64,000 nt of DNA from Kiritimatiellia bacterium (GTDB lineage Bacteria > Verrucomicrobiota > Kiritimatiellia > RFP12 > UBA1067), in the NCBI GenBank assembly GCA_017403825.1, contig JAFRDO010000066.1:62001-126000 (forward strand), written 5' to 3'. Positions within the stretch are counted from its first letter, which is position 1; each line of letters opens with the position of its first letter. This document shows, piece after piece, positions 24,286-32,710 of this stretch. A model generated the notes under the pieces. That model saw only the letters and a list, made by a program, of their open reading frames with translations. It was not told where the DNA came from and ran no database searches. A program made the translations under genes and the position numbers.

Positions 24286-27114
24286 TCACGGCTGCGCAAG
24301 GTCTCCAGCGCGGACGTCAGAGGACGGGTCCTCTGGATTGCGTGCGCGGTTCTGGTTCTGGGCGCCGGAGAGGAGCGGCGCATTGACGACTGCGTGAAGC
24401 TGTGCGGGCGTCAGTATCTGCGGCGGATTGAATTCGTCGCTAGCGGTATACTCCATAAGCCGTGCGCGTAGCCACGCCGCCGCAGGGTCGTCCGCGTGGA
24501 ATGCAAACGAACACACGAGCAGCCGGCCTTCACCGACGCGATACTCAAACATCCCTGCCTGGCGGATAGGGAACTTCACGGACGACGCAATGTCAATGAT
24601 CGGGTCGAACGGCACGTCCGCCTCAAGTTGCACGGCGTGTCCATCTTCCATCAGCCGTCTGAACTGCCAACCGCAGAAACCGTCGTGCGGCATCCCCGTC
24701 AGCGCAGGATGTCCTTCTTTGATCACCGTCGCATAGCTCCCCGATGTGCGTCCAGCCATTCCGATGCGGTATGTCGTGGGCAGCGACCTGAACGGCCCCT
24801 CTCCCAACAGCAGGACACGCTCGCCGCGTTCCATCGCGGAGGCAAGCTCCGCTTCGCCGATATTCTCCACGACCTTCACGTTCGGCGGTGCGGCCACCGC
24901 ACTCGCCGTCTTCGGGAATGCATATATCTCCCACTCGTTCTCGACCGCTTTTTCGCCATCCGACAGCGTTGTGCGCAGAACGTACTTCGCCGCCTGTGCG
25001 GCATCCGGAATCTTCACGGCGAATTCGCCGAGGCCGACAAGTCGTCCGTTCAGCACTTCGCCAGCCGTGCGCCGCTCCGACCATGCAACGCCGCCATCCG
25101 GTTCGACGAGCGTGACGCAAAGATTGGCCGTGTTCATCGCCGCATCATAGTTCGAAACCGAGAAAGCCACGCGCTTCGTCTCACCTGCCGTCACGTTGAA
25201 GTCGCTGCCGAGATCTGAGAGCAGCACGGTGGCGGAATTGTAGCGCAGGACGTTCTCCACCGTTTCGCCCGGCTTCAGGCGGTAGAACTCGTCCATCATC
25301 CCTACCGAGTAGCCGAATGTATGCCAGTGCGTGTTGATGTCGCCGAGGAAGTCGTAGCCCGCCACGCGATCTGCCGCACGGAGCTTCTCGAACGTGAACT
25401 TGCGGATACGCCGCATCCATTCGCACGAGTTGCGGAAGTATGCGTCAGCCCGCCCTATCAACTCCTTTTCCGTGAGCATGCGTCGCGGCTCAGAGAAGAG
25501 GCCGACCTTCAGGATCAGTGAGTCTGACGGATACATCTTCTCAAGGGTGAAATCGACGTAGCTGGAGTCGATGCATATCTCGTGCGAGGTGCGCGGCTTG
25601 CCGCAGTATGCGTTGCCCCATGCATCGAGATCGGCGGACGTTCCCGTGTTCAGGGATTCGTAGCTAGTAAGCCCCAGCTGGTACGAGGTGAACATGTCGC
25701 AGAACGGCGCGATGCGCGCCATGCGCTCGGCGTTGTGCGGGAACGGTTTCTCGACTGTCGGATCCTTCCCCGGCACAAGCATGTACTCAACGCCGCGCAA
25801 CGCGCTCATCGGCGAGAAGAGCGAGTCGGTGCGCTCGTGCACCATCTCCGCCACGTCGCGCAAGTACGCCTCGGCGATCCGGTCAATGCGCGTCTCGTTG
25901 CCTGTACAGTAGATGACCACAGACGGATGCCTGCGCGCAAACGCGATGATTGCGGCAAATTCCGGCTCGGGGACGAAGTTCGGGGACTCGATATGAACCA
26001 GCATGCCCAGCTCGTCCGTCGCCTCCAGATACTCCACCGGCGGAACAAACGTGTGGAAGCGCACGAAGTTAAAGCCCAACTTCTTCCGCTTCGCGGTGAC
26101 CATGCAGTAGTAGCCGAGATCGCGTGGCAGATGGAGCGTCTTCGGGAAGTAGCAGTGCTCGGTGACGCCACGCAGGTAGACGGGTTTCCCGTTCAGGCGA
26201 AACTTTTCGCCGTCCGCTGCCAGACGGCGAATGCCGAACTTCTGGCGGTACGAGCCCTGTGCAGTCGTCAGGACGAGATCATAGCGTTTCGGGCTCTCCG
26301 GCGACCAGAACGTGAACCCGGCCGTCGGGAGCGTAAAATCGCCCGTGGCGGAACCTTCAGCCATAACCGCACCGCCGTCGGAAACCTCGTAGGAGAACGA
26401 GGTGTCGCCCGCTACATGCACGGTGAACGTCTTGAGGTCCCTTGCCGTCGTCACGTACACGTCACCCAGACCGTTCTTCAGGAAACGTAGCTCAAGGTGC
26501 CCGTTCACGCCGCCCGTCGAGCGGAAGGTCGAGCGCGTAGTCAGCCCCGAAACGTAGTCGCAGTAGCCGAGGTTCGGGTTGTTCGAGACGGCGAGGACGA
26601 TCTCGTTCGTACCCTTCCTCAGCACGTCTTTCGGAATCTTTAACTCAAACGGCGTGGAAAAGCCGGCACGGAACGCAACGAACATCCCGTTTATCCACAC
26701 GTGCACCTGATTGCGCACGCCCTCGAACGCCAGCACGGAGTCGCCTATGCGGGATAATTCGACCGAACGGCGATAGAAGAAACAGCCATAAATGTTCGGC
26801 AAGGTGGTGTCGCTTGCCCAGCCTGTGATCGGGAAGCGCAGGCTCTCGAAAAGCGGATTGACGCGGAACTCGTCCTTCATCCCAGCCGCGCGGAACGCCG
26901 CAACCATGTCCTCCCAGTAGCCAGGAACCGCATCGGCGACCGTCACGCCCTTGAACGCCGGATAGTCCACCGTCTCATTGGCATATGGCTGGTACGCCAT
27001 CTCCCACTCTCCGTCAAGAGGAACGGCATCGTAAATGATATGCTCGTATTGTACACCGCCAAGCACGACGGCAACCAGGATAAGCTGCGAGAAAACCGTG
27101 AAAATCAGTTTCAT
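24286..27114 (-). CDS. GH2-family glycoside hydrolase (beta-galactosidase/glucuronidase-like)
   Basis: 942 residues. An N-terminal hydrophobic leader (F-S-Q-L-I-L-V-A-V-V-L-G-G) is followed by the GH2 jelly-roll (F-Y-R-R-S-V-E, then V-W-I-N-G-M-F-V), an Ig-like domain and a TIM barrel. The barrel begins at R-L-N-G-K-P-V-Y-L-R-G-V and includes N-F-V-R-F-H-T-F. The acid/base motif is Y-C-T-G-N-E-T; a candidate nucleophile Glu lies in L-F-S-E-P-R about 150 residues later. The C-terminal third is a further beta region. It is the last gene of the pectin operon. Two tandem AACGGAGAC units (27121-27139) precede the ATG, giving two GGAG sites, the nearer 8 nt away. Exact sugar specificity is open; beta-galactoside or beta-uronide are both reasonable for pectin. 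Confidence 0.75.
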   Translation of the reverse strand: MKLIFTVFSQLILVAVVLGGVQYEHIIYDAVPLDGEWEMAYQPYANETVDYPAFKGVTVADAVPGYWEDMVAAFRAAGMKDEFRVNPLFESLRFPITGWASDTTLPNIYGCFFYRRSVELSRIGDSVLAFEGVRNQVHVWINGMFVAFRAGFSTPFELKIPKDVLRKGTNEIVLAVSNNPNLGYCDYVSGLTTRSTFRSTGGVNGHLELRFLKNGLGDVYVTTARDLKTFTVHVAGDTSFSYEVSDGGAVMAEGSATGDFTLPTAGFTFWSPESPKRYDLVLTTAQGSYRQKFGIRRLAADGEKFRLNGKPVYLRGVTEHCYFPKTLHLPRDLGYYCMVTAKRKKLGFNFVRFHTFVPPVEYLEATDELGMLVHIESPNFVPEPEFAAIIAFARRHPSVVIYCTGNETRIDRIAEAYLRDVAEMVHERTDSLFSPMSALRGVEYMLVPGKDPTVEKPFPHNAERMARIAPFCDMFTSYQLGLTSYESLNTGTSADLDAWGNAYCGKPRTSHEICIDSSYVDFTLEKMYPSDSLILKVGLFSEPRRMLTEKELIGRADAYFRNSCEWMRRIRKFTFEKLRAADRVAGYDFLGDINTHWHTFGYSVGMMDEFYRLKPGETVENVLRYNSATVLLSDLGSDFNVTAGETKRVAFSVSNYDAAMNTANLCVTLVEPDGGVAWSERRTAGEVLNGRLVGLGEFAVKIPDAAQAAKYVLRTTLSDGEKAVENEWEIYAFPKTASAVAAPPNVKVVENIGEAELASAMERGERVLLLGEGPFRSLPTTYRIGMAGRTSGSYATVIKEGHPALTGMPHDGFCGWQFRRLMEDGHAVQLEADVPFDPIIDIASSVKFPIRQAGMFEYRVGEGRLLVCSFAFHADDPAAAWLRARLMEYTASDEFNPPQILTPAQLHAVVNAPLLSGAQNQNRARNPEDPSSDVRAGDLAQP

Positions 27115-27120
27115 CCGTCA

Positions 27121-27139
27121 GTCTCCGTTAGTCTCCGTT
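27121..27139 (-). repeat. Duplicated ribosome-binding segment
   Basis: GTCTCCGTT occurs at 27121-27129 and 27131-27139. Read on the minus strand this gives two GGAG sites, 8 and 18 nt before the GH2 start. Confidence 0.5.
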
Positions 27140-27151
27140 TCTACATCATTT

Positions 27152-29173
27152 TCAGTCCGCCATCTCAAAGACAAGTTCGCCGCCTTTTACAAGGTCAGCA
27201 TGACGGACATGCCACTCCTTGAGTTCAAGCCCGTTCAGGCAAGCGCATTTCACCCGCCATCTGGATGGCGAATAGTTCTTCACGACGATCTTCAGCGTCG
27301 CCCTCGGATACGGAGTTGCGAATCTCAATGTTGCCGAGCGGACAAGCGGGGATCCAATCTCATACTCGCCCGTGGTCGGATCAATTGGATAGAAACCGAG
27401 TGCCGACATGATATACCATGCACTCATCTGTCCGCAGTCCTCGTTGCCGTCAAACCCCCTGCGGCCAGATGAATAGCTACGGGCGAGAATCTGCCGGACC
27501 CGCAACTGGGTCTTCTCTGCCGCTCCGAAGCGGTTGTAGAGATAGGCACAGTGATGGCTTGGCTCATTTCCATGGATCGAGCGATTGCCGCGTTCTGCCT
27601 TCCAGAACTCGCCGTCGAAGAAATCATCCAGCCGACGGACAGCCTCGGCCTTTCCCCCCAGCAATCGAACGAGGCCGTCCGTGTCGAACGGGATTCCCCA
27701 AACCGCCGTTTTTTCCGTCTGCTCGCAATACGCCCCGTGTCCCCAGCCATGAACGCCCTTGATCTCCGTCGAAGGAGAGTCGAAGCGACCGTCCGCTCGC
27801 CTCGGACGAAAGGACGACGTTGCCGAATTCCAAAGATTGGTATAGTTGCACGACCGGCGCCGGAACATCTCCGCATCATCCGAATGTCCAGATGCTTCCG
27901 CCAGCACAGCCGCCGCACGGTCATCGAAGCAGAAATCCTGGGTGCGCGAAACGGATTCGGCTGTCTCATCGCAAGCTACATAACCGCGCCGCATGTACGA
28001 ACCGAGCCCTCCGCGAGTCTCTGGTGTGCGCCCAAACATGCCGCGATCTTCCCAGACGAATGATGCGTCGTTTTTCTGGGGCTGCATAGCGTTCTTGTAC
28101 ACCGCCTCATAGGCGAGGCCGATGTCAAAGCCGCTGAACCCCTTTGCACATGCCTCCGCAAGCACGATTTCAGCAGGGGCTCCAATCATGATTCCGGTAT
28201 AGGACGGATTCGGCCACTTAGGAAGCCATCCGCCTTCTTTGTACATTTCAAGCAGCGACTGCATCATTGCGTCCACCCGTTCTGGTGCGATTAGCGTCAG
28301 CCACGGATGTTCGGCGCGATAAGTGTCCCACAGCGAAAAGCACGTATACATATCTCCCGAATGTATCTTGTCGTCGAACGCCGAATAGTATCGGCCGTAT
28401 TCTCCAATCTGCCGAGGGTACAGTAGCGTATGGAAGACGCCCGTGTAGAAAATACGCTTCACATCCTCGGGGGCGTCAATGTCTATGCGTGAAAAGTATT
28501 GTTCCCATTGCCTCCTGACGCCGGAAACGACCTCTTCGAAGGTCTGCGTACCGATTTCGCGTTCAAGATTCGCTTTTGCCTGTTCAAGCGATATGAGCGA
28601 CACGCCGATCTTAAGTTCGCATTCGCCTGGATGCTGCAGGACATATCGCCAGCCCCTGAAATTCGGCAATGGGTATCCCAGTCCGGCGTCGTCGCGGTTG
28701 GCATCATACCCGCTGGGAAGCCACACCCCGCTGAAATCGCCTCGAAGCCAAGCGGCATGAGCGGTAGCCGTATATTCATAGACCCTGCCGGCGACTCGCA
28801 TCTTGCCGCAATACGGCGTCGAGTCCAAGCCCTCAATCTTCCTTGGCGTCAAAGGAATACGAACGGCACCCCAGTCTCCCATCCAGATGGCCGGCTGCCT
28901 CGTCAGGTTGAATCCTATGAGACTGTCATCAGCCTGATTGTAACTCAGACGTCCGACGCCATTCAGCCGCGTCATCGGCACGAGATGAAAGCTTCCGAAC
29001 GGAACCCCGACATAGGGCATCATTCCGCCATACTGCGTTCCCTCCCCCTCCGTGCCTATCAACGCGTCAACGTAATCAATAGGTGCGTGAGAGTCCGCCC
29101 CTTCCGAAGGCAAGGTCAGCCCACATGCAACGACGCAAAAAAGCAGGATCTTCGCCATGCTCGCAAACCTCAT
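27152..29173 (-). CDS. GH92-family alpha-mannosidase-like protein, shortened N-domain
   Basis: 673 residues with a signal peptide (I-L-L-F-C-V-V-A-C-G-L). It opens V-D-A-L-I-G-T-E-G-E-G with G-G-M-M-P-Y-V-G-V-P-F-G, as in GH92. It also carries F-S-L-W-D-T-Y-R-A-E-H-P and the hallmark G-N-E-D-C-G-Q-M-S-A-W-Y near the end. GH92 enzymes are calcium-dependent exo-alpha-mannosidases. The protein is shorter than the usual 730-780 residues; the missing part lies in the N-terminal sandwich, where Y-E-Y-T-A-T runs almost directly into W-L-P-S-G-Y. Its ATG overlaps the upstream stop (ATGA, 29170-29173); Met6 is an alternative start. Mannose is unusual in pectin, so it may act on another linked glycan. 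Confidence 0.75.
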   Translation of the reverse strand: MRFASMAKILLFCVVACGLTLPSEGADSHAPIDYVDALIGTEGEGTQYGGMMPYVGVPFGSFHLVPMTRLNGVGRLSYNQADDSLIGFNLTRQPAIWMGDWGAVRIPLTPRKIEGLDSTPYCGKMRVAGRVYEYTATAHAAWLRGDFSGVWLPSGYDANRDDAGLGYPLPNFRGWRYVLQHPGECELKIGVSLISLEQAKANLEREIGTQTFEEVVSGVRRQWEQYFSRIDIDAPEDVKRIFYTGVFHTLLYPRQIGEYGRYYSAFDDKIHSGDMYTCFSLWDTYRAEHPWLTLIAPERVDAMMQSLLEMYKEGGWLPKWPNPSYTGIMIGAPAEIVLAEACAKGFSGFDIGLAYEAVYKNAMQPQKNDASFVWEDRGMFGRTPETRGGLGSYMRRGYVACDETAESVSRTQDFCFDDRAAAVLAEASGHSDDAEMFRRRSCNYTNLWNSATSSFRPRRADGRFDSPSTEIKGVHGWGHGAYCEQTEKTAVWGIPFDTDGLVRLLGGKAEAVRRLDDFFDGEFWKAERGNRSIHGNEPSHHCAYLYNRFGAAEKTQLRVRQILARSYSSGRRGFDGNEDCGQMSAWYIMSALGFYPIDPTTGEYEIGSPLVRSATLRFATPYPRATLKIVVKNYSPSRWRVKCACLNGLELKEWHVRHADLVKGGELVFEMAD

Positions 29174-31383
29174 TCCAGAACGGCAGAAACATGAAATGCC
29201 CCGAGAGGCAATCCCATTTCATTGTAGAGGGAGCCGAACCACGGACGCGCATGCAGATATCGAACGGCCTTGGGATCCGCCACCCCGTCCGCCGAGATGA
29301 CGACGTCTTTCCCTTCGAGTGCGCCTTCGTATCGCAACGCACCTTCCGTCCGTCGCGTTTTCGCAAGGTTGAGTATCTTCGCCGGGTGCCATTTCCCGTC
29401 CGCCCCACAGCTCTCAAAACCATTCGTCATTGAGCATGCCTCATTGTAGACATACCAGCTCTCGGCACCGTCAAACGACAGTGTTATCCGAGCGCCATTG
29501 ACTCTGCAAGCTTTGAACACAGGAGAGTCATCTTTCAACCATGAATATCCATAGTCACGACGCAAGGCGTGCAGCGCAAGCCGCTTAGCGACAGTGCGCT
29601 TGTCGTTCGGGTGCACGTCATGCAGGTTGCCAGTGTCGTTGATGATTGCGATCGCCGCATTTTTCTCCTCTGCCGCAAACCTCGACTGCGCTTCCTGCAT
29701 CAGCGGCACCAACGGATTCCCCCATGGCGCCAGCTGGACGAAATAAAGCTTGAGATTGGGATTGCGGAATTCCTTCGCCCATCCGTTGTAGAGCGCATGC
29801 ATCTTCGCGGCATACCGATGATGCTCCCCCACATTCTGGCAACCTTGATACCAGAGCACGCCGCGCACGGACATCGGCACATAGGGCGCTACCATGGCGT
29901 TCCACAATGCGCTCGGCTGCTCTTCGGCCGCCGTGATCATGTTCGTCACCATGGTCTCCTTTCGGAATTCCGACTTCGGCAAAGTCTTCCAGTTTCGTTC
30001 GAACGCCAGTTCTTCCAACCCCTCATATCCGACGTGCGGTACCCATGGGTCGATGTGCGTTCCGCCCCATGACGCATCTATTAGGCCTACTGGAACGTCA
30101 AGCGAATTGGCCACTTCCAACGCATAGTAGTAGCCGACCGCCGACGGCATCTCCTTCCCGCTTTCATGCAGGCACATCAGGCTCGGAGTCATCATTCGCC
30201 AGTCGACGGACACCTCGTGCAGTGGAACCGCCGACATGGACTTAGGCGTTTTTACGAGACGCACATGCGGCTTGACCGTGCTGCAAACCGTCATGGCTCC
30301 CCATGCGTCGCGATAGCGAGGCGAAGCCCCCCAGATCGGACAGTCCATGTTGGACTGTCCGGAGCATATCCAGACCTCGCCTACTAGAACGTCGGAAACA
30401 GTTTGTTCGACTTTGCTAACCAGGAACTCGGCGACAAGATCACGACCTTTCTTGCTCGCCGGCATAGGATCAAGCATAACCATCCATAAATCATCAGCTG
30501 TAGCTGTCGTTGTCCTAATCTGCCCGCCGAAAGAAATGCGAACTTTTTCTCCGGATTTGGCCGTTCCCCATATTCGGACAGGCTGATCGCGCTGAAGGAC
30601 GGCTCCCTCTGAAAAGACGGGATTCATCCGACACCCACTGCGGATTTGACGGTCCAGTGCTCGCCAACCAGCGCGAATTTCCTTCGCAAATGCAGGCCAA
30701 ACGCCCATCGTCTCCAGCATACATTGAGCCATCATCTCATCTCCGGCCTGAGACATGTGGACACCGTCCCATGTTAGCTTGTTGCCTTGACGGGGCTCGC
30801 CTTGTCGTCTGTCGGCGAGTGTCTCGTGCATGCGCCTGTTCATGTCGGCAAGAGGAATCCCTCGCTCGTGCGCAATTTCCCTGATCCATGCATTGTAAGG
30901 AGCCAACTCAACGTTCCTCGGATCGGCATCGTCCTCCTGAATCATCGTAGCGGTCAATAAAATGACTTTAACGCCCGCCGCCGCGCACTTGTCAAGGATT
31001 CCCGTCACGTTGCGCTTGTACTCTTGCAGCGCCACGCCATGTGGAGGTTTTTCGAAACTGTGCCAGACGTCATTAACACCGCAGGATAGTGTCATAAGCT
31101 GAGGCTTTTGCGACAGGACGTCACGTTCTAGTCGTGCCAACATTTGGCTTGAATTGTTGCCGAGAACACCAGCCTTTACACATGACGTCTTTATTCCTGC
31201 ACTCTTTAATCCGTTTCGCACCAAGTTGACATAGCCTAGCGGTTTCCTATGCCCATGCTCGGTAATTGAATCGCCCAAGTATGCAATCCTATCTCCGTTT
31301 CTGACGATTGATCCGCCGTATGCAGGCTTCAACCCCGACACTCCCGCCGTCGCCAGCAGGCAAATGAACAATGGTAAAATCAT
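29170..31383 (-). CDS. Fusion of SGNH/GDSL hydrolase and sialate O-acetylesterase-type esterase
   Basis: 737 residues with a short signal peptide. The first domain has the SGNH block I A-Y-L-G-D-S-I-T-E (about residue 36), a G-V-N-D block and D-G-V-H-M-S (about 207). The second domain has the sialate O-acetylesterase nucleophile segment C-S-G-Q-S-N-M (about 341), L-W-Y-Q-G-C-Q-N, and V-H-P-N-D-K (about 589). Both families remove O-acetyl groups from sugars. In a pectin locus they would act on acetylated galacturonic acid or rhamnose. The start at 31383 has GAGGG upstream. The stop overlaps the GH92 start, and the upstream acetyl-xylan-esterase-like gene ends about 20 bp away. Confidence 0.8.
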   Translation of the reverse strand: MILPLFICLLATAGVSGLKPAYGGSIVRNGDRIAYLGDSITEHGHRKPLGYVNLVRNGLKSAGIKTSCVKAGVLGNNSSQMLARLERDVLSQKPQLMTLSCGVNDVWHSFEKPPHGVALQEYKRNVTGILDKCAAAGVKVILLTATMIQEDDADPRNVELAPYNAWIREIAHERGIPLADMNRRMHETLADRRQGEPRQGNKLTWDGVHMSQAGDEMMAQCMLETMGVWPAFAKEIRAGWRALDRQIRSGCRMNPVFSEGAVLQRDQPVRIWGTAKSGEKVRISFGGQIRTTTATADDLWMVMLDPMPASKKGRDLVAEFLVSKVEQTVSDVLVGEVWICSGQSNMDCPIWGASPRYRDAWGAMTVCSTVKPHVRLVKTPKSMSAVPLHEVSVDWRMMTPSLMCLHESGKEMPSAVGYYYALEVANSLDVPVGLIDASWGGTHIDPWVPHVGYEGLEELAFERNWKTLPKSEFRKETMVTNMITAAEEQPSALWNAMVAPYVPMSVRGVLWYQGCQNVGEHHRYAAKMHALYNGWAKEFRNPNLKLYFVQLAPWGNPLVPLMQEAQSRFAAEEKNAAIAIINDTGNLHDVHPNDKRTVAKRLALHALRRDYGYSWLKDDSPVFKACRVNGARITLSFDGAESWYVYNEACSMTNGFESCGADGKWHPAKILNLAKTRRTEGALRYEGALEGKDVVISADGVADPKAVRYLHARPWFGSLYNEMGLPLGAFHVSAVLE

Positions 31384-31402
31384 TTTATCCCTCTATTCCA
31401 AG

Positions 31403-32710
31403 TCAATTGCCTTCTTTTTTCTCCAACCACTTGTCCAGCATCAGATAGTATTCACCACGGACAAGATGTGTCATGCCGATGCCGTTTATAATTGCCTTGT
31501 CGGACGACGCCAAGTTGTTATAAGCCGCATAGACTGCCGATGGAGGACAGGTCATATCCGAGAACCCGACGACAAAACGCACCGGGCACTTCACACGTGC
31601 CGCAAAATTGGCCGCATCGAAATAAGGTGCATTTGCGGTGGCAGAATCCTTTTGCCCATCTAGTTGTGATTCAATCAATCGAGGCCAGCCGCTCATGCGC
31701 CCAACCTTAAAGCCACAGAGATCCGTCAAGGCCGGCACACAAGCCACCAAGCGACAAATTTCAGGGCACAGCGCAGCCATATAAAGTCCAAACGCCCCGC
31801 CCTGGCTCGTACTTGAATACGCGATGTCTCGCGCATCGACATACCATTGACGCATAGCCCACTTGAATGCCCGCCGCGTCGCCAAGATTACGCCATAATA
31901 GAAATACTCCTCCCGACTTGCGGCGATGCCAAGAATCTGGTATTCGTCGCATCTGGCTGGATAACGCTTCGCCCATTCGGCGTTCTCCTTTTTCTGCCGT
32001 TCGGCATTGTCTTTCTTGGACGATCCGGCAGGTGCATCATAGTAGTGTACGTTCATTTCCAAGGTCACCTGACCAGGTCTCCCACAACGTCCGAACGACG
32101 ACGGACCAGCACCCTTCCCCCCAAGGCGAAGCGGGAACGGCCCCTGTTCCAGAGCCTTTGGCCGCGAGAAAATGCCGTAGATGCGTCGTCCGCCCGCCGC
32201 CGATAGCGAAATCTTGAATACATCAAGCTCTTCGGCGGACAATGCAGGCAAAGGCTCCAGATGAATGTCTTCCTGAATCTCTGCGTCATAATGCGAAACA
32301 GCTGTTCTCCAGAAATCATCAAAATCGCGGGGAGAAGGCATTGCAGCACGAATCTGTTCGGGAGCGACAGCCACCGACCACACAAAATTTGTCACCTTCG
32401 CCATGTCGACAGAAAGACGCATGAAGCCAGGTCTCGCCATTTTCGCCTTAATTCTGACTGGGTTTGACAAGGCAAAATCATACTCCTGACGTGGTACGAT
32501 TTCCTCCGTGCCGAAATTATCGACGCCTGCGCGAAGCTTCCCTGAGGTCGTGGGCGTCCCATCGTCATTTGTCGCCGCGATAGACAGGACAGCTTCTTCA
32601 CCAATGCCATATACTGCGTTTTGATGATCACAGGAGACGCTGACTGTAACACCTGAAGACGAAAGGCAGCAGGCCGCCGCAAAAGCAACTAGGAAAACAG
32701 TCATTCGCAT
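31403..32710 (-). CDS. Acetyl xylan esterase family (CE7/AXE1) hydrolase
   Basis: 435 residues with a signal peptide (F-L-V-A-F-A-A-A-C-C-L-S). It has the alpha/beta-hydrolase triad in AXE1 order: S-T-S-Q-G-G (about residue 302), V-G-F-S-D and G-M-T-H. The N-terminal beta domain and the core resemble the esterase half of the fusion at 19752, for example S-R-E-E-Y-F-Y-Y. Expected reaction: removal of acetyl esters from plant polysaccharides or oligosaccharides. The start is between two codons: 32710 gives an Arg-containing signal n-region, whereas 32704 overlaps the upstream stop as ATGA. The frame continuing to 32836 lies within the upstream gene and is ignored. Confidence 0.8.
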   Translation of the reverse strand: MRMTVFLVAFAAACCLSSSGVTVSVSCDHQNAVYGIGEEAVLSIAATNDDGTPTTSGKLRAGVDNFGTEEIVPRQEYDFALSNPVRIKAKMARPGFMRLSVDMAKVTNFVWSVAVAPEQIRAAMPSPRDFDDFWRTAVSHYDAEIQEDIHLEPLPALSAEELDVFKISLSAAGGRRIYGIFSRPKALEQGPFPLRLGGKGAGPSSFGRCGRPGQVTLEMNVHYYDAPAGSSKKDNAERQKKENAEWAKRYPARCDEYQILGIAASREEYFYYGVILATRRAFKWAMRQWYVDARDIAYSSTSQGGAFGLYMAALCPEICRLVACVPALTDLCGFKVGRMSGWPRLIESQLDGQKDSATANAPYFDAANFAARVKCPVRFVVGFSDMTCPPSAVYAAYNNLASSDKAIINGIGMTHLVRGEYYLMLDKWLEKKEGN

